From the NCBI GenBank assembly GCA_009691715.1, contig SIAN01000001.1, forward strand, positions 62,001 to 126,000: 64,000 nt of DNA, given 5' to 3'. The DNA comes from Planctomycetota bacterium. GTDB taxonomy: Bacteria; Planctomycetota; B15-G4; SIAN01. Below the pieces are notes generated by a model. The model was not told the origin of the DNA and did not search any database. It saw nothing but the letters and a program-made list of their open reading frames with translations. Position 1 is the stretch's first letter. Every line of letters starts with the position of its first letter. Shown here in pieces: positions 51,872 to 60,905 of the stretch. Position numbers and translations under genes: made by a program.

Positions 51872-52524
51872 GCCGCGTGCTTGCGGCGATCGACTGTTCG
51901 CAGTGCCGACAGCCGCTTGAGAACCCGCAGCGCTGTCGATCGTGCGGCGCATTCCAGGCTCACGATCCGCGGCGCGACCACTTTTCGACGCTCGCGTTAG
52001 ACCGAAGTTTTGACCTCGACGAGGCGGCGCTCGAGCGGCGCGTCGTGCAGTTCAGCCGCGACCTCCATCCGGATCTGGCCGGCGGTGCGGTGGGCGGCAA
52101 GGCGCGAGCGGTTCTCGGCGCGGCGCAGGTGAATGAGGCGTACGCGGTGTTGCGCGACCGCTTCCGGCGCGGGGAGTATCTGCTGCAACTTGGAGGTGGG
52201 CCGACGGCGGCGCAGGACAAGGCGGTGCCGGACGGATTCCTCGAGGCGATGCTCGACGAACGCGATGCAGTCGATGCCGCATTGGCTGCGGGCACCGAGG
52301 CGTGCGACGCGCTCGCGGCGAAGTTCACGGCGACCTTGCGCGGACATGAGGCGGTGCTGACCCGGGCGTTCGCGGATCTGACGCGGCTTGGCGACGCCAC
52401 TGCTGCGGAGACGGCGCGAGCCGATCTTCGCGGTCGACTGCGCCGCGAGTTGAACGTGATGAACTATCACCGGACGCTGGCGCGCGACCTGCGCGAGGGG
52501 CGGCGCGACAAGGAGGGGGCGTGA
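51868..52524 (+). CDS. hscB: J-domain co-chaperone HscB with tetracysteine N-terminus
   Basis: HscB brings IscU to HscA. The 218-aa protein has a J domain with the HPD motif at 67-69 and a C-terminal three-helix bundle that binds IscU. At its N-terminus are two CxxC pairs, C10/C13 and C23/C26, forming a zinc-ribbon-like domain. E. coli HscB lacks it, whereas human HSCB has a comparable tetracysteine domain. The ATG at 51868 overlaps the iscA stop and keeps both pairs. Confidence 0.92.
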   Translation: MSRVLAAIDCSQCRQPLENPQRCRSCGAFQAHDPRRDHFSTLALDRSFDLDEAALERRVVQFSRDLHPDLAGGAVGGKARAVLGAAQVNEAYAVLRDRFRRGEYLLQLGGGPTAAQDKAVPDGFLEAMLDERDAVDAALAAGTEACDALAAKFTATLRGHEAVLTRAFADLTRLGDATAAETARADLRGRLRRELNVMNYHRTLARDLREGRRDKEGA

Positions 52525-54791
52525 GCGGTGTGGGCGAGTCGGGAGTCTCCGGCAACGACGGCGAGCGGAACGACAACGAGCTGATCGTCGGTATCGATCT
52601 CGGCACGACCAACAGCTTGGTCGCCTGGTTCGGGCCCGACGGCCCGGTCGTGCTCCGTGACGAGAGCGGCGATCCGATCGTGCCGTCCGTGGTCACCTAC
52701 CGTCAGGGCGAGACGGTGGTGGGGCGCGCCGCGCTGGCGCTCGCGATCGAACATCCGAACACCACGCTCTGGTCGATCAAGCGGCTGATGGGGCGCGGCT
52801 TCGCTGACCTCGGCCCCGCGGAACGAGCGGCGCTGCCCTACGTCGTCGCGGCGGGAGAACGCGGCCTCGCGAAGGTCGAAGTCGACGGCCGCTTGGTCGG
52901 TCCCGAAGAGGTTTCCGCGCTGATCCTCCGGGAACTCAAGGCGCGCGCGGAGCGGCGCATCGGCCGACCGGTAGCGAAAGCGGTCATCACCGTGCCGGCC
53001 TACTTCGACGACGCGCAACGCCAGGCCACGCGCCTTGCCGGAAAACTCGCCGGTCTCGAGGTCGTGCGCATCGTCAACGAACCAACCGCGGCGGCGCTCG
53101 CTTACGGGCTCGACCGCACCAAGGATGGCGTGATCGCGGTGTTCGATCTCGGCGGCGGCACGTTCGACGTGTCGATCCTCGAGCTCCGCGAAGGCATCTT
53201 CCGCGTGCGTGCGACGGCCGGCGACACTCGACTCGGTGGCGACGATTTCGACCAGAAGCTGGTCGCAAGACTGCTCGACCGGGCTCCCGCCGCCGCCGTC
53301 GTCGATGCTTCGTTGCGTCAGGCGGTGAAGCAGGCGGCCGAGCGGGCGAAGATCGCGTTGTCCGAGTGTGACTCGGTGCAGTGGGGCGTGGTCGACGAGC
53401 GGCGCGGCGTCGAGATCGACGACACGATCACGCGCGCCGAGTTCGAGGCGCTGATCGAGCCGGAAGTCGCCCGGGCGTTGGCCTGCTGCCGACGCGCGCT
53501 CGCCGACGCCGAGCTGGCACCGGCGGACTTGCGCGCGGTGGTGCTGGTCGGCGGTTCGACGCGAGTGCCGCTGGTGCGAAGGCGGGTCGAAGAGGCGTTC
53601 CGCCGGAAGCCCTACATCGGGCTCGATCCCGAGCTCGTGGTGGCGCTCGGCGCCGCCGTGCAGGCGGACATCTTGCGAGGCGGTGCGCGCGACTTGCTGC
53701 TGCTCGACGTGATCCCGCTCTCGCTCGGGCTCGAGACTTACGGCGGTGCCGCGGCCAAGGTCTTGATGCGGAACACGCCGATCCCGGCGCAGGCCAGCGA
53801 TACGTTCACGACGCATGTCGCCAACCAGACCGCGATCGACCTCCACGTCGTGCAGGGCGAACGCGAACTGGTGAAAGACTGCCGCAGCCTCGGCCGTTTC
53901 CGGCTGCGCGGTCTTCCTCCGCTCCAGGCGGGGATGGTGCGCGTCGACGTCCAGTTTCTGGTCGACGAGAACGGAGTGCTGACGGTGCATGCCAAGGAGC
54001 GCTTCACCGGCATCGAGGCCGCGATCGAAGTGGTTCCGTCGTACGGGCTGACCGATGTCGAAGTCGCGCGGATGGTCGACGAGTCGTTCCGTTTCGCACG
54101 CCAGGATTTCGAGGCGCATCAGCGGATCGACCTCGAGAACGAGTGCAAGACGATGCTCGCGGCGACACGGGCGGTGCTCGCTGTCGGCAACCACGGGCTC
54201 GACGAGGCGGCCCGCGAAGAGATCGCGGCAGCGGAGCGCGCGGTCGGGGCGCTGCTCGGCGGGAATGGCGCGGTGCGCGAGCTGAAGGCGGTCTACGACC
54301 GCTATGTCACGGCAACGGTGCCGCTGGCCGGAATCGTGATGTCCGAGGTCGCGCAGGCGGCGATCGGCGGGAAGACGGTTGAACAAGTGCTCGCCAGCCA
54401 ACCGACCGGCTACGCCGAGACGACGCCGAAGCCTCCCGCGCTAGAAGTCGGGGCCGCCGGAACCGTCGTACTCGATCGCGTGCGGATCGGCGCCAAGGTG
54501 GACGCGGCGGATGGCGGAAACTGTGGCGCTCTCGGCGAGGGGTTTCGTGCCGCGCCGGCGCCGCGGATGGAGAAGGTCGTGGGCAAGCTCGACTGGAAGG
54601 ACACGGAGGAGATCGGGATCCGGCTGTTCGAGCGCCAGCCGAAAGTCGACCCGCTGACGGTGCGCTTCACCGAGCTGCACCGGCAGATCTGCGCTCTCGA
54701 CGGGTTCGTCGGCGACCCGAAGAAGTCGAACGAGAAGGTGCTCGAGGCCATCCAGATGGCGTGGCTCGACGAGTACCAGGCGGCGCACTGA
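52521..54791 (+). CDS. hscA: HscA chaperone fused to IscX
   Basis: HscA is the Hsp70-type ATPase that remodels IscU for cluster transfer. Residues about 15-395 form the nucleotide-binding domain with [13 protein letters not shown] near 21 and [11 protein letters not shown] near 209. The beta substrate-binding and alpha lid domains follow to about 620. The protein is 756 aa, some 140 longer than E. coli HscA. The extra part is a linker of about 65 residues and then residues 689-756. These match Isc[24 protein letters not shown] and [16 protein letters not shown] align with the family throughout. The reading frame is continuous. The GTG start overlaps hscB by four bases. Confidence 0.93.
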   Translation: MSGVGESGVSGNDGERNDNELIVGIDLGTTNSLVAWFGPDGPVVLRDESGDPIVPSVVTYRQGETVVGRAALALAIEHPNTTLWSIKRLMGRGFADLGPAERAALPYVVAAGERGLAKVEVDGRLVGPEEVSALILRELKARAERRIGRPVAKAVITVPAYFDDAQRQATRLAGKLAGLEVVRIVNEPTAAALAYGLDRTKDGVIAVFDLGGGTFDVSILELREGIFRVRATAGDTRLGGDDFDQKLVARLLDRAPAAAVVDASLRQAVKQAAERAKIALSECDSVQWGVVDERRGVEIDDTITRAEFEALIEPEVARALACCRRALADAELAPADLRAVVLVGGSTRVPLVRRRVEEAFRRKPYIGLDPELVVALGAAVQADILRGGARDLLLLDVIPLSLGLETYGGAAAKVLMRNTPIPAQASDTFTTHVANQTAIDLHVVQGERELVKDCRSLGRFRLRGLPPLQAGMVRVDVQFLVDENGVLTVHAKERFTGIEAAIEVVPSYGLTDVEVARMVDESFRFARQDFEAHQRIDLENECKTMLAATRAVLAVGNHGLDEAAREEIAAAERAVGALLGGNGAVRELKAVYDRYVTATVPLAGIVMSEVAQAAIGGKTVEQVLASQPTGYAETTPKPPALEVGAAGTVVLDRVRIGAKVDAADGGNCGALGEGFRAAPAPRMEKVVGKLDWKDTEEIGIRLFERQPKVDPLTVRFTELHRQICALDGFVGDPKKSNEKVLEAIQMAWLDEYQAAH

Positions 54792-54888
54792 ACGCCGCAC
54801 GCGCGCCAACCGCTGGTGGGTGACCTGCGTCGAACGCGCGCGGCGGCCTGAATCAGGCGGCAATCCGCAGCCGGTGCGATCCAGGCGC

Positions 54889-54948
54889 CCCGACCAAGGG
54901 CGGCCCGACCAAGGGCGGCCCGACCAAGGGCGGCCCGACCAAGGGCGA
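54889..54948. repeat. 15-bp tandem repeat, four copies
   Basis: The unit CCCGACCAAGGGCGG occurs four times without gaps (last base of copy four differs). Each unit contains a CCC...GGG inverted pair. It lies in the 217-bp gap between hscA and the tRNA gene. No gene is seen there. The stretch could slow or end transcription from either side. Confidence 0.9.
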
Positions 54949-55008
54949 CCTGGCGCGCCCGCGGCAGGTCCCACCCATCCAGCGGCCGCCCGAGCCACGT
55001 GCTGAGGA

Positions 55009-55084
<76 letters not shown>

Positions 55085-55180
55085 ACCGAGAGCGGCGCGG
55101 CACCATAGCGACGACCTTGGTCGCCATCCAGCGCTTGCTCGCGGTGCGCCGAAGGATCGCAGGTGCGTCGTGTCGTTGCG

Positions 55181-55215
55181 CGCGGCACGATGGGGCGCGG
55201 CACGATGGGGCGCGG
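55181..55215. repeat. 15-bp direct repeat before moeA
   Basis: CGCGGCACGATGGGG occurs twice (55181-55195 and 55196-55210), followed by the start CGCGG of a third copy. It lies 28 bases upstream of the moeA start, on the other side of the tRNA gene from the four-copy repeat. It may influence the moeA leader. No function is evident. Confidence 0.85.
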
Positions 55216-55242
55216 CTGCCACTGGAGAGGGATCCCACGACC

Positions 55243-56478
55243 ATGATCGCGCTCGTCGAGGCGCAGCGAAGAATCGCGGCGCTGCCGCTGCCGCCGTGCC
55301 GAGTCGAGCGTGTGGCGCTGATGGCGGCGCTCGGTCGAGTGCTCGCGCGCGCTCCGTCGAGCGATCGCGACCTGCCGCCGTTCGATCGGGTGACGATGGA
55401 TGGGTTCGCCGTGCGAGCGGCGGAGGTCGCGGTCGCCACGCCGTTGCGAGTCGTGGCGTCGGTCGCGGCCGGCGCGTTGAGCGCGGTCGTCGTCGGTCCC
55501 GGCGAGGCGATCCGGATCATGACCGGCGCGCCGTTGCCGCGTGGCGCGGATGCCGTCGTTCCGATCGAGGATGCGGTCGTGAGTGGTGCGTCGGTGCAGT
55601 TTCAAAGGACGGCGAAAGCCGGCCAGAACGTCCATCCGCGCGCCACGGACCTGCGCGCGGGAGCGACGCCGCTTGCGGTGGGTTGTCGCATCACTCCCGC
55701 GATGATCCCACTGCTGGCGACACTCGGTTGCGTCGAGGTCGAGGTCGGCATTGCGCCACGCGTGGCGATCGTGACCACCGGCAACGAACTGGTCGACATC
55801 GCGGCGCAACCGGTCGGTGCGCAGATCCGTGACTCGAATCGGGCGGGGCTGGCGGCCCAGGTCGCATCGGCAGCCGCGATGGCGGTGACGCAGCCAATCG
55901 TGCGCGACGATCGCGATGCGATCCGCGCCGCGATCGAGCGCTCGCTCGCGGCCGATGTCGTACTGCTCACCGGGGGTTCTTCGGTCGGCGATTTCGACTT
56001 CGCGCACGAGGTGCTGGCGGCGCTCGGGGCGACGCTGCTCTTCGATCAGGTCCGGATCAAGCCCGGCAAGCCGGTGCTGCTCGCGACTCTCGGCGAGAAG
56101 GTGCTGTTCTGCCTGCCAGGGAACCCGGTGTCGGCGTTCGTCACGTTCGAGTTGCTGGTGCGCCCGCTGCTCGAACGGTGTGCTGGCTCGCGGTCCGTCT
56201 GGCCGGTGCCAGAACGCCTCCCGCTGACGGAAGCGCAGAAGGCGCCGTCAGAGCGTGATCTACTGCAAGTGGCGCGCATCGAGCCGCTCCCGGACGGCCG
56301 CTTTGCAGCGCGCCCAATCCGGTGGAGTGGCTCGGGCGATCTGGTGGCGATCGCCGACGCCAGCGCGTTGGTGCACGTCCGACAGGCCACGTGCGTCGCC
56401 GCGGGGGAGCTTGCCGACGTGATCGAGCTGCGCCACGCATGGGACGCATTGCCGCGCGCCGCGGAGCCGCTGCCGTGA
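55243..56478 (+). CDS. moeA: Molybdopterin molybdenumtransferase MoeA
   Basis: MoeA inserts molybdate into molybdopterin to complete the molybdenum cofactor. The 411-aa protein has FDRVTMDGFAVRA near residue 48, MTGAPLPRGADAVVPIED near 93, PRVAIVTTGNELVD near 174, LLTGGSSVGDFDF near 243 and LPGNPVSAFVTFE near 290. These are all family landmarks in order. The ATG at 55243 was chosen because the longer frame from 55117 runs through the 15-bp repeat. The other cofactor genes are not nearby. It overlaps lnt by four bases. Confidence 0.94.
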   Translation: MIALVEAQRRIAALPLPPCRVERVALMAALGRVLARAPSSDRDLPPFDRVTMDGFAVRAAEVAVATPLRVVASVAAGALSAVVVGPGEAIRIMTGAPLPRGADAVVPIEDAVVSGASVQFQRTAKAGQNVHPRATDLRAGATPLAVGCRITPAMIPLLATLGCVEVEVGIAPRVAIVTTGNELVDIAAQPVGAQIRDSNRAGLAAQVASAAAMAVTQPIVRDDRDAIRAAIERSLAADVVLLTGGSSVGDFDFAHEVLAALGATLLFDQVRIKPGKPVLLATLGEKVLFCLPGNPVSAFVTFELLVRPLLERCAGSRSVWPVPERLPLTEAQKAPSERDLLQVARIEPLPDGRFAARPIRWSGSGDLVAIADASALVHVRQATCVAAGELADVIELRHAWDALPRAAEPLP

Positions 56479-58097
56479 TCGGCGCGCTCGCATTTGCCGC
56501 GCTGGCCGCGCTGCTCTACTTCGCCGCCTTCCCGCCGCTCGACTTCGGTTGGATCGGAGCCGTCGCACTGGCGCCTTGGGTCGCGATCGCGCGCCGACTG
56601 CGCGGTGGCCGGCTGTTCCTGGTCGGCTGGATCGGCGGGCTCGCGCTCTTCACCGCGGGCTGCTTCTGGCTGCGCAAGAGCCATCCGCTGAACCTGGTGC
56701 TGATGGTGGTGCCGGAAGCGCTGGCATTCGCGCTGTTCGTGCTGCTGCTCCGGCGACTGCAGGTCACGCAGCGCTGGCCCGCCATGGTCGCGTTGCCGTT
56801 GGCCTTCGTGCCGATCGAGTTCGCGCGCGGACACTTTCCGCTCGACGGCTATCCGTGGCTGTCGCTCGGCTATTCGCAGCACGCGCATCTAGGTCTGGTG
56901 CAGTTGGCCGCGATCACCGGCGTGCATGGGTTGAGCTTCGTGCTCGCGTTGGTGGCAGGTGCGCTGGCGGACGCGATTGCGGTGCGTTCGCGTGCGGCGT
57001 GCGGGCGGTTCGTCGCCGCACTCGCGCTGCTCGCGATTGGCGAGGTGGCTGGAAGAGCGACGCTCGGCGACGTCGATCGTTTGCCGCGTGGTCCGCGTCT
57101 CCTGCTGCTGCAGCCAGGGATCGAGCAGGCGCTGAAGAACGCCGGCAGGAGTCACGAGTTCACGCTCCGGCGCCACGTCGAGCTCGCCGAGCTGGCGCAA
57201 GCGCGGGAGCGCGCCGACCTGCTGGTCTGGTCGGAGACGTTCCTGCCGGGTCACTGGCGCGACCACGATGGCGCGGTGGTGGGCGAGCCGCCGGATTTCC
57301 GCGACTACCGCGCCGGTTGGCGACAGCGAGTCGATGCCGAGATGACGCGCCGGTTCGGCCTGCCGTTGATTGGTGGTGCGGTCACCGTTCGCGCCGTCGA
57401 ACTGCGGCCCGAGACGCCGCTCTACAACAGTGCGTTGCTCCTCGGGCGCGACGGGAAGACGGTCGCCGCCTACGACAAACGGCTGCTCGTCCCCGGCGGC
57501 GAATATGTGCCATGGATCGACGCGTTCCCGACCGCCACCGCTGAGTCGCTTCGAAACGGGATCCGGAAGATGGCCGGCGATGTGCCGAACCTCCGGCCCG
57601 GAACGCGCAGCGGCGTGATCGATCTCGCGTCGGTCGGACTGACGTCGAAACTCGGCCTCACGATCTGCTACGAGATCGCCTATCCGCAGCTCGGCCGCGG
57701 CCTCGTCGAGGACGGAGCGCAGTTCCTGCTCAACCTCTCGAACGAGGCGTGGTTCCCCGACAGCGCCGAATTCGCGCAATACAGCGCGATGGCCGTGGTG
57801 CGGGCGGTCGAGACCCGCCGGACGATGGTGCGCTGCGCCAACAGCGGCACCAGCGGCTTCGTCGATCCGTGGGGGCGTCCGACTTGGCTCGAGCAGAACG
57901 GGCGCCGCGACGGTTTTGCGGGAAGCATGATCGTCGCGCCGCCGCTCGCGGCTGTCATCACCCCGTATGTCCGCTTCGGCGACGCCCTCGCTTGGGCGGT
58001 GACACTGCTCGCGGGCGCGGCCGTGCTGGTGCGTCGCAGGACGAGCGGCATCCCACGCGCCGACATCGAGTCCGCCGACCCTGCGGCTAAAGCGTGA
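56475..58097 (+). CDS. lnt: Apolipoprotein N-acyltransferase Lnt
   Basis: Lnt adds the third acyl chain to the N-terminal Cys of lipoproteins at the outer face of the inner membrane. Six or so membrane helices fill the first 190 residues. A nitrilase-type domain follows with the catalytic Glu in WSETFLPG, Lys in YDKRLLVPGGEYVPW, and Cys in LTICYEIAYP. A last helix is near 510. The GTG at 56475 overlaps the moeA stop and has GGAG eight bases upstream. An ATG at 56439 is an alternative. Lipoproteins at 1511 and 32398 are potential clients. Confidence 0.93.
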   Translation: MIGALAFAALAALLYFAAFPPLDFGWIGAVALAPWVAIARRLRGGRLFLVGWIGGLALFTAGCFWLRKSHPLNLVLMVVPEALAFALFVLLLRRLQVTQRWPAMVALPLAFVPIEFARGHFPLDGYPWLSLGYSQHAHLGLVQLAAITGVHGLSFVLALVAGALADAIAVRSRAACGRFVAALALLAIGEVAGRATLGDVDRLPRGPRLLLLQPGIEQALKNAGRSHEFTLRRHVELAELAQARERADLLVWSETFLPGHWRDHDGAVVGEPPDFRDYRAGWRQRVDAEMTRRFGLPLIGGAVTVRAVELRPETPLYNSALLLGRDGKTVAAYDKRLLVPGGEYVPWIDAFPTATAESLRNGIRKMAGDVPNLRPGTRSGVIDLASVGLTSKLGLTICYEIAYPQLGRGLVEDGAQFLLNLSNEAWFPDSAEFAQYSAMAVVRAVETRRTMVRCANSGTSGFVDPWGRPTWLEQNGRRDGFAGSMIVAPPLAAVITPYVRFGDALAWAVTLLAGAAVLVRRRTSGIPRADIESADPAAKA

Positions 58098-58184
58098 TTG
58101 GATTCGGTTACCTCGGCAGCGGCAACCCGTACATCGCGCGACTGGTCGGGCTTGCCGCGGGAGAAGCCTGGCTGGCGACCCCTC

Positions 58185-58222
58185 AAAGACTGTTTGACAG
58201 TCTTTCGGGGGCGCCCTATCGT
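58185..58222 (+). promoter_or_regulatory. Strong promoter with an inverted repeat over the -35 box
   Basis: In the 300-bp gap after lnt, TTGACA (58194-58199) is followed after exactly 17 bases by TATCGT (58217-58222), a good sigma70-type promoter. The inverted repeat AAAGACTG-TTTGA-CAGTCTTT (58185-58205) has an 8-bp perfect arm and covers the -35 box. It looks like a repressor operator or, read as RNA, a hairpin ending the lnt transcript. The next gene starts about 175 bases downstream, leaving a long 5' leader. No gene is seen in 58098-58397. Confidence 0.6.
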
Positions 58223-58397
58223 CCCGCCCCTTTCCATCGGTGCTGTCCCCGGAGAATTGGCGGGGCGTGGCGCTGTGGGCCCTATGGCTGGTGGCGCGGT
58301 TCTGCCGCGCGACGGACGGCTTGGGGTTTGGACCAGCTCGGTTCGCGTCGCGGCCGCTGTGCTCCGCGCGCTCACGCTGCTTGAGGAAACAAGGCTG

Positions 58398-59249
58398 ATG
58401 AGCACCATCGCGAAGGTCTTCACGATCCTCAACCTCGTCTTCTCGCTGATCATTGTCAGCACGGTCGGCTTGATCCTGTCGAAGAGCGAGGATTGGAAGG
58501 CCAAGCACACCGTCGAAGTCAAGGCGCACGCCGATGACGTCGCGGCGAAGCAGGTCGAGTTCGAGAAGGAGAAGGGTGAGCGGGCCACTTTCGAGAGCCA
58601 GAATCGGACGCTGAACAACCAGCTCGCCGACCTCCGCTCCGAGAACGGGACGCTGACCTCGTCGAACGAGCAGGCTCGCAACGACAACAACGAGCTGCGC
58701 GGCTCGGTCACGGCGATGCAGGACTCGGCGAAGAAGATCGAGATGCAGCTCGCCGACCTCGAAGGCCGCAACAAGCAGTTGATGGACTCCAACGAGCAGA
58801 ATCGTGCCACGGCTGCGACCGCCGAGAAAGACAAGCTCGACGCGCAAGACGACCGTGCCCGCCTCGAGGGCGACATCAAGCGCGCAAACGAGGACATCGC
58901 TGCCAAGGAAGCGCAGATGGTCGCGCTGAACGATCAGCTCGGCAACCTCGCGGCCGAGCGCGCGGCGCTGGTCTCCGCGGGCGTCGACATCGCAGCGATC
59001 GTTGGCGACGCGATCCCAGAGATCAACGGCAAGGTGAGCGCGGTTGGCACCAACTTCGTCGTCCTGTCGGTCGGCGCGACCGAGAAGGTTTCCGTCGGCA
59101 CGCCATTCCACGTCTACCGCGGCAACAACTACATCGGCCGGGTGATCGTTGAGAACGTACTCCCGGACAGCGCGACGGCCCGCGTCACGCTGAAGAACAA
59201 GGCCGGCCTCGAGTTCCAGGCTGGTGACGTGGCGACGACCCGGCTGTGA
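58398..59249 (+). CDS. Membrane-anchored coiled-coil protein
   Basis: I do not know a named family. The 283-aa protein has one membrane helix at about 7-29. A long charged coiled coil spans about 35-195 (heptads with Leu, Asn and Gln; Asn-rich patches). A C-terminal beta domain at about 205-283 contains NGKVSAVGTNFVVLSVG and GTPFHVYRGNNYIGRVIVENV, reminiscent of a small barrel. The topology suggests a cytoplasmic-membrane anchor with the coil projecting out. The ATG at 58398 has GAGGAAACAAGG upstream. It lies just ahead of the mre genes, so a part in cell shape is a reasonable guess. Confidence 0.7.
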   Translation: MSTIAKVFTILNLVFSLIIVSTVGLILSKSEDWKAKHTVEVKAHADDVAAKQVEFEKEKGERATFESQNRTLNNQLADLRSENGTLTSSNEQARNDNNELRGSVTAMQDSAKKIEMQLADLEGRNKQLMDSNEQNRATAATAEKDKLDAQDDRARLEGDIKRANEDIAAKEAQMVALNDQLGNLAAERAALVSAGVDIAAIVGDAIPEINGKVSAVGTNFVVLSVGATEKVSVGTPFHVYRGNNYIGRVIVENVLPDSATARVTLKNKAGLEFQAGDVATTRL

Positions 59250-59364
59250 GCTGGGCGAAGTCTGTCGGTTGCGGCTCCGATCGGGCTCCGAGCCGCGTTG
59301 GTCGCTGATCCTCGCACGGTTCCTCGAATCCCGGACTGAGACTCGAATCTAGGAGAGCGTGGTC

Positions 59365-59556
59365 ATGGCGAAGCGCGGGTCTGCCGCCGACATCGATGAG
59401 GTCACCGACCTCGAGCCTGCTCCGGCCCCGGCACAGGCAAAGGAGATGGACCTCGCCGGAGGTCTCGCCTTCGTGACCTTCGCCGCCCTCGCTGTGGGGG
59501 TGGTCCTCGGTCAACTGGCGTTGAAGAAGTACTTCCAGCTCGGAATGTTCCAGTAA
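59365..59556 (+). CDS. Small single-pass membrane protein
   Basis: A 63-aa protein with an acidic and Pro/Ala-rich N-terminus (EVTDLEPAPAPAQAKE) and one membrane helix at about 31-53, ending LKKYFQLGMFQ. AGGAGAG precedes the start. A GTG two codons earlier (59359) is possible. No family is recognised. It sits between the coiled-coil membrane protein and mreB in the same direction and is probably co-expressed with them. Confidence 0.65.
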   Translation: MAKRGSAADIDEVTDLEPAPAPAQAKEMDLAGGLAFVTFAALAVGVVLGQLALKKYFQLGMFQ

Positions 59557-59778
59557 GGCGTCACCCGGCTGTCCACACCCTGGCGCCCTTTGCTGGCGTT
59601 CCGCGGGTGAGGTGCTTGAATGCCGAGCCGAAGGCGGCCGGCGCAGCGAAACGACAAACGTACGCGCGGGCCGCGGTCCTTCCGGACTGCGGCCTGCTTG
59701 CTTGTCGGGGCAGTTCGCGCGACGGAGCAGTTGCGGTCGGAGCGGTTGCTGTCGGCGGAGCGGGGGGGCGCCACGTTC

Positions 59779-60846
59779 ATGATTCAGGCATTTCTACGTC
59801 CGATCGAGTGGCTGATCGGGCGGTTCTCCCAAGACATGGGAATCGACCTCGGGACGGCGAACACATTGGTTTGCATTCGCGACCAAGGCATCGTCATCTC
59901 CGAGCCGAGCGTTGTCGCCGTGAAGCGAGGCACCAACGAGGTGCTGCTCAACGGAAACGCTGTCGGTCTCGCGGCGAAGGAGATGCTCGGAAAGACGCCT
60001 GGCAACATCGAGGCGATTCGTCCGTTGCGAAATGGCGTGATCGCGGACTTCGAGATCACCGAGAAGATGCTGCGGTATTTCATCCGCAAGGTGCACAAGG
60101 GCCGCAGCTTCGTCCGCCCGCGCATCGTCATCTCGATCCCGTCGGGCATCACGGCCGTCGAGCGGCGCGCGGTGATCAATTCGGCCGAGCGCGCCGGTGC
60201 GCGCAAGGTCTACTTGGTCGAGGAGCCGATCGCCGCCGGCATCGGTGCCGGACTGCCGATCGCGGAACCGGTCGCGAGCATGATCGTCGACATCGGCGGC
60301 GGCACGACCGAAGTCGCCGTGATCTCGCTGTTCGGGCTGGTGCATGCGGAGTCGATTCGCGTCGCCGGCGACGAGTTCGACACCGCGATCTGCGAATACA
60401 TGCGGCGCGAGCACAACCTGATGATCGGCGAGCCGACCGCCGAGCGGGTCAAGATGGACATCGGCTCGGCCGCGCCGCTCGAGCAAGAGATGGAGATGCA
60501 GGTCGCTGGCCGCGACACCATGACGGGCCTGCCACGCCGGACGATGGTGAAGTCTGAAGAGATCCGGATGGCGCTGTCGGAACCGGTGAAGCTGATCACT
60601 GCGGCCGTGCGTCGCACGCTGGAGAAGACGCCGCCGGAGCTGTCCGCCGATCTCGTCCGCACTGGGATCACGATCGCCGGCGGTGGCGCGTTGCTGCGAA
60701 AGATGGACGTCGCGATCCACGACGCGGTCGGGCTCGAGGTTCGAATCGCCGCCGATCCGCTCACCTGCGTCGCGCGCGGAACCTTTGAGTTCCTGAGCCA
60801 GCTCCACCTGTACAGCTCCGTCCTGCCGAGCGGCGACGACAGCTGA
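59779..60846 (+). CDS. mreB: Rod shape-determining actin homolog MreB
   Basis: MreB (355 aa) is the bacterial actin that directs side-wall peptidoglycan synthesis. It has DMGIDLGTANTLVC (phosphate 1) near residue 18, the LRNGVIADFEITEKML element near 75, VDIGGGTTEVAVISL (phosphate 2) near 170, and ITIAGGGALLRKMD (adenosine site) near 297. An N-terminal amphipathic helix (MIQAFLRPIEWLIGRF) may bind the membrane. The ATG at 59779 is preferred over the longer frame from 59620. A 222-bp gap upstream has no obvious promoter. Confidence 0.96.
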   Translation: MIQAFLRPIEWLIGRFSQDMGIDLGTANTLVCIRDQGIVISEPSVVAVKRGTNEVLLNGNAVGLAAKEMLGKTPGNIEAIRPLRNGVIADFEITEKMLRYFIRKVHKGRSFVRPRIVISIPSGITAVERRAVINSAERAGARKVYLVEEPIAAGIGAGLPIAEPVASMIVDIGGGTTEVAVISLFGLVHAESIRVAGDEFDTAICEYMRREHNLMIGEPTAERVKMDIGSAAPLEQEMEMQVAGRDTMTGLPRRTMVKSEEIRMALSEPVKLITAAVRRTLEKTPPELSADLVRTGITIAGGGALLRKMDVAIHDAVGLEVRIAADPLTCVARGTFEFLSQLHLYSSVLPSGDDS

Positions 60847-60905
60847 TTCGCGGCTGCGACGGCAGCGCGAAACGTGGATCGATCGCGGCGGCGACGGGGT
60901 GAACG

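Noticed and set aside
54400..54600. Frameshift or missed stop separating hscA and iscX
   Set aside because: The frame is continuous, codon bias does not change, and no ribosome site precedes the possible internal ATG at the start of the IscX part.
54889..54948. CRISPR array
   Set aside because: Units are 15 bp, directly abutting, with no spacers and no cas genes near.
54820..55005. Short frame encoding repeated RPDQG units
   Set aside because: It is only the 15-bp tandem repeat read in frame; no ribosome site and no homology.
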